Shown here: positions 1-8,507 of the stretch, piece after piece | Layout: each line of letters starts with the position of its first letter | How positions within the stretch are numbered: the first letter of the stretch is position 1 | Assembly (NCBI GenBank): GCA_005791535.1 | Contig: SXWH01000130.1 | Coordinates: forward strand, 1-38,527 | DNA length: 38,527 nt | Source of the DNA: Verrucomicrobiaceae bacterium | Lineage (GTDB): Bacteria; Verrucomicrobiota; Verrucomicrobiia; Chthoniobacterales; Chthoniobacteraceae | Reading direction: 5' to 3' | The notes under the pieces: model-generated | Database searches by the model: none | The model's input: the letters and a program-made list of their open reading frames with translations, nothing else | Told to the model about the DNA's origin: nothing | Made by a program: the position numbers and the translations under genes

Positions 1-1
1 G

Positions 2-394
2 CAGTTCCTTTTCCGCATCAACAAAGGCCTGCTGGATTACACGCAGGACGTAAACGATCACATGCCGCCCGAGATGCGGCCGGTGCCGTTTGACCACATG
101 ATTTACGTGGGAGACGGCCCGACCGACGTGCCGTGCTTCACCGTCGTGCGGCAATACGGGGGACACGCGATTGCGGTGTACAACCCAAACGACCCGTCGC
201 GAAACAGCTTCCGGAAATGCTTCCAGCTCGTCGGCACAGCGGACCGCGTGCGCCACATCGCGCCGGCGGATTACCGGGCCGGCAGCCACTTGCGACTGTT
301 GCTGGAGCAGATGGTGGCGGAGATCGCCGACCGGATCGTCGTCCGCCGCCAGCGCGACGTGGAGGAAAACACCGTGCGCGCGCCGAAGCATTGA
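2..394 (+). CDS. HAD-family hydrolase, C-terminal part (5' truncated by window edge)
   Basis: Only the last ~130 codons are present; the frame is open from the first base of the window, so the start lies upstream. The visible part carries a GDGPTD motif (about codon 36 of what is visible), which matches HAD motif IV (GDGxxD), the acidic Mg2+-binding segment of haloacid-dehalogenase-like phosphatases. It is preceded by a beta-strand (HMIYVG) and followed by a stretch ([10 protein letters not shown]) typical of the last core strand. Motifs I-III are outside the window, so the substrate cannot be judged. The C-terminus is a charged helix. The gene is followed by 131 bp of non-coding DNA, including a short perfect palindrome near 484-497, before the small lipoprotein gene. 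Confidence 0.75.
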   Translation, partial: QFLFRINKGLLDYTQDVNDHMPPEMRPVPFDHMIYVGDGPTDVPCFTVVRQYGGHAIAVYNPNDPSRNSFRKCFQLVGTADRVRHIAPADYRAGSHLRLLLEQMVAEIADRIVVRRQRDVEENTVRAPKH

Positions 395-525
395 TACGTG
401 GTTTTGAAAAGGCAAACGGAGCGTCGTTTCAACCAAGCGCAGACTTGCCGCAGCGAGCAAACGCCCTAAGATTTCAGACGTTTCCGGGACATCCCGGCGA
501 CAGAAACAACAAAACTAGACACCAT

Positions 526-696
526 ATGAAACACATCATCACACTCGTTGCCGTTGCATTCACACTCAGCCTCGGAGCCTGCTGCACAACTGGCAGCACC
601 TGCCCGATGGGCGGCAAGAAGGCCGATACCTGCTGCGCAAAGAAAGCAGACAGCTGCTGCGCGAAGAAGGACGGCTCGTGCAAGCACAAGCACTAA
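526..696 (+). CDS. Tiny Cys/Lys-rich lipoprotein with tandem CCAKK repeats
   Basis: A 56-residue protein, missed if a longer upstream frame start is used. It begins with a positively charged, hydrophobic leader and a lipobox (L16-G17-A18-C19), so it should be cleaved and lipidated at Cys19. The mature 38 residues hold eight cysteines (19, 20, 26, 36, 37, 44, 45, 52), many lysines and a KHKH tail. Codons 33-48 are two copies of an 8-residue unit, AD(T/S)CCAKK, visible as two imperfect 24-nt repeats at 622-645 and 646-669. No Shine-Dalgarno is evident; the start is chosen because it gives a canonical signal peptide. The strong terminator just downstream supports a real monocistronic transcript. 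The Cys/His/Lys composition suggests metal binding or redox buffering at the membrane, which is an inference. I do not recognise the family. Confidence 0.72.
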   Translation: MKHIITLVAVAFTLSLGACCTTGSTCPMGGKKADTCCAKKADSCCAKKDGSCKHKH

Positions 697-721
697 GCTG
701 AGGCCTGCAAAATCAGATCAC

Positions 722-756
722 AAAAGGCGCACTGGAAACGGTGCGCCTTTTTGTTT
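722..756 (+). terminator. Rho-independent terminator after the small lipoprotein
   Basis: Perfect 11-bp inverted repeat (722-732 pairing with 741-751) with an 8-nt loop, running into a T-rich tract. The stem is GC-rich in the middle (GGCGCAC/GTGCGCC). It lies 25 bp after the lipoprotein stop and points in the same direction. Confidence 0.9.
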
Positions 757-833
757 GCCGGTAACGCGTTCGGATAAAATGCCGACCTGATTTTGCCTGT
801 GGTTTTTCCGCCAGACAGGCTAATCATGGTGTC

Positions 834-3800
834 ATGAAGCTTCAGTCCTCGCTCGGGATTCTCCTCTCCGCCATTTCCGCCGGCCACGCGGCCGCGCCGG
901 ATCAGGTGAATTTCAACCAGCACATCCGCCCGATTCTTTCGGACAAGTGTTTCTCGTGCCACGGCTTCGACTCGAAGCACCGCAAAGCCGACCTGCGGCT
1001 CGACACGCCCGAGGGAGCTTACGCGGACAATGACGGCGTAAAGGCGATCATCCCCGGCAAACCCGACGAGAGCGAGGCGTGGAAGCGCATCCTGAGCAAG
1101 GACGAGGACGAAGTGATGCCGCCGCCGGATTCACACAAGACGCTGAACGAAGCGGAGCGCGCGCTCATCAAGCGATGGATCGAACAGGGGGCAAAGTATC
1201 AGAAACACTGGTCGTTTGAACCTCCCGTGAAACCCGCGGGACTGGATTCGATCGACGCCATCATTTCCGCCCGCCTCAACCGCGAGGGCCTGAAAATCGC
1301 GCCTCAAGCGGACAAGGAAACGCTCATCCGGCGGGTGTCTTTCGCGCTGACCGGTCTGCCGCCAAGCATCGCAGAGGTCGACGCATTCCTCGCGGACAAG
1401 TCGCCGGATGCTTACGAGAAAATGGTGGACCGCTACCTCGCTTCGCCGCGCTACGGCGAGGAAATGGCGAGGCACTGGCTCGATGTGGCCCGCTACGCAG
1501 ACACGCACGGTCTGCATCTCGACAATGAGCGGCAGATGTGGGCCTACCGCGACTGGGTGATCAACGCGTTCAATGAAAACCAGCGCTTCGATCAGTTCAC
1601 GATCGAGCAGCTCGCCGGAGACCAGCTTCCGGAACCGACGCAGAAACAACTCATCGCCACCGGCTTCAACCGCTGCAACGTCACCACCAGCGAAGGCGGC
1701 GCAATCGCCGAGGAATTCATTTATCGCTACGCCGTCGAACGCGCATCCACGACAGCCTCCACATGGATGGGACTCACCGCCGGCTGCGCGCAATGCCACG
1801 ACCACAAATTCGATCCGCTCACGACGAAGGAGTTCTATTCGCTCTACGCGTTCTTCCATTCCGCCGCGGATCCGGCGATGGACGGAAACGCGCTGCTCAC
1901 CGCGCCAACGATCAAGGTCTCGACTCCCGATTCCGAAAAGAAACTCGCGGAACTGACCGCGAAAGTCGCCGAAAAGGAAAAGGCCCTCGAAGACGCGGCC
2001 GCAAAACTCGCCTACACGGACCCGGCGACCATCCAGCCACGACCCGAGGTCAAGGTCGCGGAAACCGTGTGGTTCGAGGACGAGTTCCCCGCGGGCGCAA
2101 AAGTGCAGTCGAGCGGACATCCGCTCAAACTCCGGACGAAGGAACAAGGCGCGCAGGTGTTCAGCGGAAAGGTCGCGATCAAGCGCTCCGCTGACGGACT
2201 CACGCAGGACTTTTACAATGAAGGTGCAGCGCCGCTTGTGATCCCGCAGGACGCGAAACTCTTCGCCTACGTGTTCCTCGACCCGACCACACCGCCGACG
2301 AGCGTGATGCTGCAATTCAATCTGAACAACTCCTGGGATCAGCGCGCCGTGTGGGGCGAGCAGACGGCTATTGAATGGGGCAAGCCCGGAACAAAGGAGC
2401 GATTCAATGCGGGCCCGCTGCCCGAAAAAGGCAGATGGACGCGGCTCGAAGTGGACGCGGAGAAAGTCGGCCTCAAAGCCGGCGACCGCATTGCGGGATT
2501 CGCGCTCACGCAGTTCGCGGGACTCGTTTACTGGGATAAAATCGGCGTCACCGGCAAGGTGGACCCGGCGACGGATCCATCGCGCTCATTCCTCGCGTGG
2601 TGGAAGGAGAACACCGGCAAAAACCTCAAGGACATACCCAAGAGCCTCGCAAACGCATTGCGCGAGGGTCCGGACAAAAAGCCCGGAGCTGCGATGGAAA
2701 AGAAGCTGCGCGATTATTACCTCATCAATATCTGCGCCGACACCAAGACCGCGCTCGCGCCTTTCTTCGGCGAGCTCGCCGCGATGAAGACGCAGCGGGA
2801 TGACATCGAGAAAACGATGCCGAGCACTTTCATTTTCCGCGACATGGAAAAGCCGCGCGACAGCTTCGTGATGATGCGCGGCGCATACGACAAGCCGGGC
2901 GAGAAAGTGGTGCCGGGAACGCCCGCGTTCCTTCCGCCGCTGCAAAAGCAGGGCGAACGCGCCACGCGTCTCGACCTCGCGAAATGGCTCGTTTCACCGG
3001 AACACCCGCTGACGGCACGCGTTACCGTGAATCGTTTTTGGCAGCAGTTCTTCGGCTACGGCCTTGTCAAATCCAGCGGCGACTTCGGTTCACAGGGACT
3101 TCCGCCAACCCATCCGGAACTGCTCGACTGGCTCGCCATTTCCTTCCGCGAGAGCGGCTGGGACGTAAAGGCGCTCGTGCGGAAAATGGTCACCTCCGCG
3201 ACCTTCCGCCAGGCTTCGAGGGTATCGCCGGAACTCGTCCAGCGTGATCCCGAAAATCTCCTTCTCGCACGCGGCCCGCGCTTCAGGCTCGACGCCGAAC
3301 AGGTGCGCGACAACGCGCTGTTCGTCTCGGGACTTCTGAACACCGAAATGGGCGGAAAAGGTGTGCGTCCATACCAGCCGGCAAACATCTGGGAACCCGT
3401 CGGCTACTCGGACTCCAACACACGTTACTACAAGCAGGACACGGGTCCGGGACTGTATCGCCGCACCATTTACACGTTCTTCAAACGCACCGCTCCGCCG
3501 CCCTACATGGCGAACTTTGACGCTCCAAACCGCGAGCAAAGCTGCACGATGCGCGAGCGCAGCAATACCCCGATGCAGGCGCTCCAACTCATGAACGACA
3601 CGCAGCATGTCGAGGCCGCACGCGTGCTTGCGCAGCGGATGATAAAAGAGGGCGGTGCCGATGTGAGCGCTCGGATTGACTTCGCTTTCCGGACCGTGCT
3701 CGCACGGAAGCCGGAACCTGCGGAGATGGCGATTCTCCAGAAACAACTCGCCGCACATCTCATCCGCTACCAGCAGGACGCGGAGTCGGCAAAGAAGCTC

Positions 3801-3914
3801 ATTGCCGTGGGCGAATCCAAAGCCGACGCAAAACTCGATCCTGCGCAACTCGCCGCCCACACCCTCGTGGCCAGCACGGTGCTCAACCTCGACGAAACTG
3901 TATCCAGAAACTGA
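834..3914 (+). CDS. Secreted PSCyt1/DUF1549/DUF1553 cytochrome c protein
   Basis: A 1026-residue secreted protein with the domain order of planctomycete/verrucomicrobial cytochrome proteins. There is a signal peptide (1-20, ending GHAAA) and a PSCyt1 region with heme-binding CFSCH (39-43). DUF1549 (about 135-345) contains a second CxxCH (CAQCH, 318-322). A middle section has a coiled coil (about 370-397) and a beta-rich stretch (about 405-570). A C-terminal DUF1553 domain (about 700-1000) includes the RVTVNRFWQQFFG and REQSCTMRERSNTPMQAL signatures. The family is abundant in Verrucomicrobia and Planctomycetes and nearly always pairs with DUF1501, as here (3-bp gap). Biochemical function is not established; a periplasmic redox role in degrading complex organic matter is often supposed. 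The start at 834 has no clear ribosome binding site. Confidence 0.93.
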   Translation: MKLQSSLGILLSAISAGHAAAPDQVNFNQHIRPILSDKCFSCHGFDSKHRKADLRLDTPEGAYADNDGVKAIIPGKPDESEAWKRILSKDEDEVMPPPDSHKTLNEAERALIKRWIEQGAKYQKHWSFEPPVKPAGLDSIDAIISARLNREGLKIAPQADKETLIRRVSFALTGLPPSIAEVDAFLADKSPDAYEKMVDRYLASPRYGEEMARHWLDVARYADTHGLHLDNERQMWAYRDWVINAFNENQRFDQFTIEQLAGDQLPEPTQKQLIATGFNRCNVTTSEGGAIAEEFIYRYAVERASTTASTWMGLTAGCAQCHDHKFDPLTTKEFYSLYAFFHSAADPAMDGNALLTAPTIKVSTPDSEKKLAELTAKVAEKEKALEDAAAKLAYTDPATIQPRPEVKVAETVWFEDEFPAGAKVQSSGHPLKLRTKEQGAQVFSGKVAIKRSADGLTQDFYNEGAAPLVIPQDAKLFAYVFLDPTTPPTSVMLQFNLNNSWDQRAVWGEQTAIEWGKPGTKERFNAGPLPEKGRWTRLEVDAEKVGLKAGDRIAGFALTQFAGLVYWDKIGVTGKVDPATDPSRSFLAWWKENTGKNLKDIPKSLANALREGPDKKPGAAMEKKLRDYYLINICADTKTALAPFFGELAAMKTQRDDIEKTMPSTFIFRDMEKPRDSFVMMRGAYDKPGEKVVPGTPAFLPPLQKQGERATRLDLAKWLVSPEHPLTARVTVNRFWQQFFGYGLVKSSGDFGSQGLPPTHPELLDWLAISFRESGWDVKALVRKMVTSATFRQASRVSPELVQRDPENLLLARGPRFRLDAEQVRDNALFVSGLLNTEMGGKGVRPYQPANIWEPVGYSDSNTRYYKQDTGPGLYRRTIYTFFKRTAPPPYMANFDAPNREQSCTMRERSNTPMQALQLMNDTQHVEAARVLAQRMIKEGGADVSARIDFAFRTVLARKPEPAEMAILQKQLAAHLIRYQQDAESAKKLIAVGESKADAKLDPAQLAAHTLVASTVLNLDETVSRN

Positions 3915-3917
3915 CTC

Positions 3918-5396
3918 ATGAATCCGCTCCTCGAATACCACAACTCATTCACACGCCGTCAGTTTTTCGGCGATATGGGCCTCCGGCTCGGCAGCGCAGC
4001 GATGGCGATGATGCTCGGCGAAACGCTCGGCGGAAAAGCGCAGGCCGCCGCGACCGGCGGGCGGGTGCATCCACCGCTTCCCGGGCTGCCGCATTTCAAA
4101 CCGAAAGCGAAGTCGATCATCTATCTGCACATGAACGGCGGCCCGTCCCAGATCGACACTTGGGACTACAAGCCGAAGTTGCAGGAGTTCTTTAACAAGG
4201 ACATTCCGCCGAGCGTTCAGGGTGGGCAGCGGCTGAGCACGATGACGAGCGGTCAGTCCCGCTTTCCCGTCGCGCCGTCGAAGTTCAAATTTGAACGCAT
4301 GGGAAAATGCGGCACGTGGGTGAACACGGACCTGCTTCCGCACTGCGCGAAAATCGTCGACGATATCGCCCTCGTGAAAACGGTGCACACCAATGCCATC
4401 AATCACGACCCAGCCTGCACATTCGTGATGACAGGCCGCGAAGTGCCCGGCTTCGCAAGCATCGGCTCGTGGCTTTCCTACGGTCTTGGCAGCGAGAACA
4501 ACGACCTTCCGGCCTTCGTCGTCTTCACACCAAAATGGCCGGAAGGCAGCAACGGCCAGGCACTTTTCACCCGCATGTGGTCGAGTGGATTCCTGCCGAC
4601 CAAATACAGCGGGGTCGCCTTCCGCGGCGCTGGCGATCCGGTGCTCTATCTTCCAAACCCGGAAGGGATCAGTGGAGGCGACCGGCGCACGATGCTTGAC
4701 GCGGTGAACCAGCTCAATCAACGCAACCTCGACCGCTTCGGCGATCCGGAGACGGCGACACGAATCGCGCAGTACGAAATGGCGTTCCGCATGCAGACGA
4801 GCGTACCCGAGTTGGTGGACATCAATCAGGAGCCTCAAAGCGTGCTCGATTTGTACGGCGAGAAAGTGAAGCAGCCCGGCTCGTTCGCACACAGTTGCCT
4901 GCTCGCGCGCCGGCTCGTGGAGCGGGGCGTGCGCGTGGTCCAGCTTTTCCATCGTGGATGGGATCAACATGGCTCGCTTCCCGCGCAGCTTTCCAACCAG
5001 TGCAAGGATACCGACCAGGGCGCCGCGGCACTCGTCATGGATCTCAAACAGCGCGGCCTGCTCAACGATACGATCGTTGTGTGGGGCGGCGAATTCGGCC
5101 GGACCGTGTACTCGCAAGGTACGCTGACTAAAGACAACTACGGCCGCGACCATCACCCGCGCAATTTCTGCATGTGGATGGCCGGAGGCGGAATCAAGGG
5201 CGGGCAGGTTTACGGCGAGACCGATGACTTCAGCTACAACATCGTGGAGAATCCGGTGCACGTGAACGATCTGAATGCGACGATCCTTCACTGCCTCGGA
5301 ATCGACCACACCAAGCTGAGCTACAAGTTCCAGGGCCTTGACGCGCGCCTCACGGGCGTCGAAGCCGTGAAGGTCGTAAAAGGGCTGCTCGCTTAG
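3918..5396 (+). CDS. DUF1501 protein with Tat signal
   Basis: A 492-residue protein starting 3 bp after the DUF1553 partner, so the two are almost certainly co-transcribed. The N-terminus has a twin-arginine motif (R13-R14 in [10 protein letters not shown]) followed by a hydrophobic stretch and an AQAAA-like cleavage region, pointing to folded export by the Tat system. The body matches DUF1501, which has an alkaline-phosphatase/sulfatase-like fold: the early strand with [16 protein letters not shown], the later [10 protein letters not shown], and [17 protein letters not shown] near the C-terminus, which supply the Asp/His residues usually used for metal binding. The enzymatic activity of the family has not been assigned. 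The constant pairing with DUF1553 cytochromes suggests the two act together outside the cytoplasm. Confidence 0.93.
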   Translation: MNPLLEYHNSFTRRQFFGDMGLRLGSAAMAMMLGETLGGKAQAAATGGRVHPPLPGLPHFKPKAKSIIYLHMNGGPSQIDTWDYKPKLQEFFNKDIPPSVQGGQRLSTMTSGQSRFPVAPSKFKFERMGKCGTWVNTDLLPHCAKIVDDIALVKTVHTNAINHDPACTFVMTGREVPGFASIGSWLSYGLGSENNDLPAFVVFTPKWPEGSNGQALFTRMWSSGFLPTKYSGVAFRGAGDPVLYLPNPEGISGGDRRTMLDAVNQLNQRNLDRFGDPETATRIAQYEMAFRMQTSVPELVDINQEPQSVLDLYGEKVKQPGSFAHSCLLARRLVERGVRVVQLFHRGWDQHGSLPAQLSNQCKDTDQGAAALVMDLKQRGLLNDTIVVWGGEFGRTVYSQGTLTKDNYGRDHHPRNFCMWMAGGGIKGGQVYGETDDFSYNIVENPVHVNDLNATILHCLGIDHTKLSYKFQGLDARLTGVEAVKVVKGLLA

Positions 5397-5461
5397 GAGC
5401 ACGCAGCTTTTCCCAAATCGGGAGCTTGCCTCACAAGGCATGAATCCGCCTTGATGGCGCC

Positions 5462-6340
5462 ATGACGCTCATTGACGGAAAAGCGATTGCACAACGAATC
5501 AACGACGAAACCCGCGCCGCGATTGCGCGGCTCAGAGCCGGTGGAATCACGCCCGGTCTCGCCGTGGTCGTGGTTGGTGACGATCCCGCATCGCATGCCT
5601 ACGTGAAGAGCAAGGAAAAGACGGCGAAAGAGCTCGGGATGCATTCTGTTAAAAAGGACATGCCTGCGTCCACGACGCAGGACGAATTACTCGCCGTCGT
5701 TCGCGCTTTGAACGCCGACCCCGCGGTACACGGGATTCTCGTCCAATCACCGCCGCCGAAGCACATCGACGAGCGGGCCGTCGTCGAGGCCATCGACCCG
5801 CGCAAAGACGTGGACGGCTTCCATCCTATCAACGTCGCCAAGGTCGCGCTGGGCGACGCGGACGCGTTCGTTCCGTGCACGCCACTTGGCTGCCAGCGGT
5901 TACTTATCGAGAGCGGAATCGAGACCGCCGGCGCAAATGTGGTCGTCCTCGGCCGCTCGATGATCGTTGGAAAGCCGATGGCCCTTCTGCTGATGAATAA
6001 AGGCCGCGGCGGCGACGCCACCGTGACCGTCGCCCATTCGCGAACGCGCAATCTCGCCGCAGTGTGCCGCGGTGCGGATATTCTCATCGCCGCAATCGGC
6101 CAGCCGGAATTTGTGAAAGCCGACATGGTGAAGGAAGGCGCGGTGGTGATTGACGTGGGAATCAACCGGGTCGCCGATCCTTCGTCGCCAAAAGGCTCGA
6201 AGCTTGTCGGCGATGTTGCGTTCGCCGAGGTCGCCCCGAAATGCCGGGCGATTACGCCGGTACCGGGCGGCGTCGGACCGATGACGATTGCGATGCTGAT
6301 GCACAACACCGTGCTCGCAGCACAACGGATCGGAGCCTGA
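5462..6340 (+). CDS. folD: Bifunctional methylenetetrahydrofolate dehydrogenase/cyclohydrolase
   Basis: The 292-residue FolD interconverts 5,10-methylene-, methenyl- and 10-formyl-tetrahydrofolate using NADP in cytoplasmic one-carbon metabolism. Visible family signatures are [10 protein letters not shown] with the Tyr47/Lys51 catalytic pair, the PCTPLG loop (138-143), the nucleotide-binding GRSMIVGKP (165-172), [17 protein letters not shown] and the C-terminal PGGVGPMT. One segment is unusual: the usual VQLPLP is VQSPPP (94-99). Length is normal. Its stop codon overlaps the start of the next gene (ATGA-type overlap), so the transporter downstream is probably translationally coupled. Confidence 0.97.
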   Translation: MTLIDGKAIAQRINDETRAAIARLRAGGITPGLAVVVVGDDPASHAYVKSKEKTAKELGMHSVKKDMPASTTQDELLAVVRALNADPAVHGILVQSPPPKHIDERAVVEAIDPRKDVDGFHPINVAKVALGDADAFVPCTPLGCQRLLIESGIETAGANVVVLGRSMIVGKPMALLLMNKGRGGDATVTVAHSRTRNLAAVCRGADILIAAIGQPEFVKADMVKEGAVVIDVGINRVADPSSPKGSKLVGDVAFAEVAPKCRAITPVPGGVGPMTIAMLMHNTVLAAQRIGA

Positions 6341-7305
6341 TGCAAAACCGCGCGTTTGCGGCGGTCTGGCGGCTGACTCTTGCCACTGCGGCATGGGGCC
6401 TGAGCTTTCCGGCCGCAAAGGCTGCGATGATGGCGCAGGGCGTACTTTTACCCGGACGCCCCGACTGGTTTCACGCGGCGTTCGTTTTGATGAACCGCAT
6501 GGTGATGTCCACCATCGTCATGGCTGTGCTCCTGCGCGGAAGACTGCGCGGTCTCACACGTCGCGAATGCGTGCAGGGACTCCAACTCGGGCTGTTTGGC
6601 GGTTTGGGAATGCTGCTCCAGACCGACGCGCAAAACTACATCGCAGCGAGCACCTCCGCGTTTTTCACGCAATTCACGAGCGTCTTTGTTCCGATCTACG
6701 TTGCCATTCACGGACGGCGCCTTCCCTCGGTCGCGGTCGTTTTTGCCGCGGGCCTTGTCGTCGCGGGCTGCGCAGTCTTGAGCGGTGTCGAGTTTGGAAA
6801 AATCCACCTCGGGCGTGGCGAATGGGAGACCATTCTCAGCGCGATGCTTTTCACCGGCCAGATCATCACGCTTGAGCGGCCGGTCTTCAACGGAAACGAC
6901 ATGCGCCGGACTGCGACTGTCATGTTTGCCGTGAAGGGCGCATTGCTGGCTCCGCTGGCATTCACAGGAGGCGGAGCAGCCATTCTGAAAGCCTACGCCT
7001 CAGCACCTGTTATGATCATCACGGTGATCCTCACGCTTTTCTGCACAACCTACGCGTATGCGACCATGGTGCGCTGGCAACCGCACGTCACCAGCACCCA
7101 AGCCGGGCTCATTTACGCGACCGAACCGGTTTTCGCCACGCTCTGGGCCCTGTTTTTGCCCGGATGGTTTTCGGCGCTCGCCGGCATCACCTACGCAAAC
7201 GAGCATCTCACGCCTCCATTCTACCTCGGCGCTTTTCTCATTCTCGCGGCAAATGCGGTGATCATCCTCGCTCCGCAGACTCCGAAACCGGAACATCCGA
7301 TTTGA
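6340..7305 (+). CDS. EamA/DMT-family permease
   Basis: A 321-residue inner-membrane protein with about ten hydrophobic helices arranged as two EamA repeats, as in the drug/metabolite transporter superfamily. The first repeat opens with [17 protein letters not shown], a typical EamA start (W-G-x-x-F-x-x-x-K). The second repeat ends with the segment [20 protein letters not shown], which matches the family's conserved A-x-x-x-x-x-E-P motif. The ATG at 6340 overlaps the folD stop; a longer upstream frame lies inside folD and is rejected. The substrate cannot be deduced, since the family exports amino acids, metabolites and drugs. Confidence 0.9.
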   Translation: MQNRAFAAVWRLTLATAAWGLSFPAAKAAMMAQGVLLPGRPDWFHAAFVLMNRMVMSTIVMAVLLRGRLRGLTRRECVQGLQLGLFGGLGMLLQTDAQNYIAASTSAFFTQFTSVFVPIYVAIHGRRLPSVAVVFAAGLVVAGCAVLSGVEFGKIHLGRGEWETILSAMLFTGQIITLERPVFNGNDMRRTATVMFAVKGALLAPLAFTGGGAAILKAYASAPVMIITVILTLFCTTYAYATMVRWQPHVTSTQAGLIYATEPVFATLWALFLPGWFSALAGITYANEHLTPPFYLGAFLILAANAVIILAPQTPKPEHPI

Positions 7306-7345
7306 GAGACTTGACCTCCTCCGCCGCCTCCCCTACGCCGCGCGC

Positions 7346-7660
7346 ATGCAATTTCAAAACGTCACCGCAGTCGCCAAAGCCAACGTTTATTTCGACGGAA
7401 AGGTCGTGTCGCACACGATCCTATTCGCCGACGGCTCGAAAAAGACCCTCGGCTTGATCTACCCCGGCAAATTCCACTTTGGCACCGACAAGGCCGAGCG
7501 GATGGAAATCGTCGCGGGAACCTGCATCGTGAAACTCGACGGAGCCACGGAGCTGAAGACCTACACCGCCGGCACCCATTTCGACGTGCCCGCAAAAAGC
7601 GGTTTCGATATCGAAGTGGCTTCAGGCATCTGCGAATACGTCTGCTCGTTTATCGACTAA
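7346..7660 (+). CDS. ppnP: Pyrimidine/purine nucleoside phosphorylase (DUF1255)
   Basis: A 104-residue, single-domain cupin-like protein. It matches PpnP (formerly YaiE/DUF1255), which phosphorolyses a broad range of nucleosides to base and ribose-1-phosphate. Features seen are [13 protein letters not shown], the central [18 protein letters not shown] (compare GEYTFSTAEPEEM in the E. coli protein), [13 protein letters not shown] and the C-terminal CEYVCSF. Length is as expected (about 95-105). It starts 40 bp after the permease gene and may belong to the same transcript; no strong ribosome binding site is visible. Confidence 0.92.
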   Translation: MQFQNVTAVAKANVYFDGKVVSHTILFADGSKKTLGLIYPGKFHFGTDKAERMEIVAGTCIVKLDGATELKTYTAGTHFDVPAKSGFDIEVASGICEYVCSFID

Positions 7661-7711
7661 CCCGGGCGTTAACACACACTAACGTCTCCGCAATTTTAAC
7701 AGAAAAACTCG

Positions 7712-7739
7712 TTGACCCAAACGGGTCTGCAACGATACT
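7712..7739 (+). promoter_or_regulatory. Candidate sigma70 promoter for the secreted protein/pseudopilin pair
   Basis: TTGACC (7712-7717) and GATACT (7734-7739) are separated by 16 bp in the only sizeable AT-richer gap here (7661-7757), just upstream of the ATG at 7758. The -35 box matches 5/6 and the -10 box 4/6 of the consensus. The resulting leader would be very short (about 12 nt), consistent with the absence of a Shine-Dalgarno. A short inverted repeat (CGTTA/TAACG) lies upstream at about 7668-7685. No experimental support. Confidence 0.35.
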
Positions 7740-7757
7740 CCACCGAAAATTCCAGCC

Positions 7758-8507
7758 ATGAAACGCGTACTCTCATTTCTCCTCTGCATTATCTTCCTGA
7801 AGGCTCAGGCCTTCGCAATCCACGGTCCTCTCGAAGGCTCTGATTCCGGAACGATCCTCCTCGGGACATACTCCGGCACGCTGATTCCTGAAGACGCAGA
7901 CCAAGGCACACGGGTAATCGACCTTCAGACCGGCGAGACTACAGGCACGATGAATTCGATTGGTCTGTTCACGGTGGCGATTCCCAGCGCGGGCATCGGA
8001 ACCGGATCGTTTCTAATTTTCACCGAAGGTCGCTCTTACGCTGGAACAATCACAGCAGTTGGTGATCCGGGCCCTGGGACATTGACGGGCATTCTGGAAG
8101 CGACCTACGAGTACACAGATTTCGTCCGCGACGATAATGGCGACCTCATTTACCAGGCGACTACCACAAACGGAACGACCACTATTGCGCCGGTTTCCGA
8201 TACGTTCCAAGCCGCTGTTCGCGGCTCGCTTACGGCGAAAGTAACATCCTCGATCACGAATCTGAACACGACTGCGGCTCAAACAGGCAACTTCGGCCGC
8301 ATCGAGGGAAAAGCTGAAACCGCAAGCGTCTTCACCAGCCCAACCGGCGCAGGCGAACTCGTTACGGACAAGGTGGTTCGCTACAAAGTTGACGGCGTGA
8401 AGCAGTCAATCACGGCGGATGCCGCAACCCAACTCCAAGGCGCGGCGAGCCAGACGAATGGCAATGTCGGCAACCTCGGTCTGCTCGGTGGTTTGTTCGG
8501 GTTTTGA
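7758..8507 (+). CDS. Secreted protein of unknown function
   Basis: A 249-residue protein with a clear signal peptide (hydrophobic core LSFLLCIIFL, cleavage after QAFA at about residue 20). The mature part is rich in Gly, Thr, Ser and beta-prone residues, with few charges. It reads like a small beta-sandwich or beta-roll: alternating strands such as GTILLGTYSGTLIP, GSFLIFTEGRSYAGTITAVG and GTLTGILEATYEY. It ends in a glycine-rich hydrophobic tail (LGLLGGLFGF). I recognise no domain. Its stop (TGA 8505-8507) overlaps the TTG start of the pseudopilin gene, so the two are probably translated together. It could be a cargo or surface component linked to the pilin-like protein, but that is inference from position only. 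Confidence 0.8.
   Translation: MKRVLSFLLCIIFLKAQAFAIHGPLEGSDSGTILLGTYSGTLIPEDADQGTRVIDLQTGETTGTMNSIGLFTVAIPSAGIGTGSFLIFTEGRSYAGTITAVGDPGPGTLTGILEATYEYTDFVRDDNGDLIYQATTTNGTTTIAPVSDTFQAAVRGSLTAKVTSSITNLNTTAAQTGNFGRIEGKAETASVFTSPTGAGELVTDKVVRYKVDGVKQSITADAATQLQGAASQTNGNVGNLGLLGGLFGF

Noticed and set aside
484..497. Short palindrome CCGGGA-CA-TCCCGG upstream of the small lipoprotein
   Set aside because: Six-bp arms with a two-base centre are too short and too common in GC-rich DNA to call an operator or terminator without comparison.
1131..2315. Minus-strand open frame of about 394 codons opposite the DUF1549/DUF1553 gene
   Set aside because: Rich in Arg, Val and Glu as expected for antisense of GC-rich coding; no start context or domains, and the plus strand is clearly coding.
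3945..5441. Long open frame (about 498 codons) on the minus strand opposite the DUF1501 gene
   Set aside because: GC-rich shadow frame; the plus strand encodes a well-recognised Tat-exported DUF1501 protein, and the antisense product has no recognisable features.
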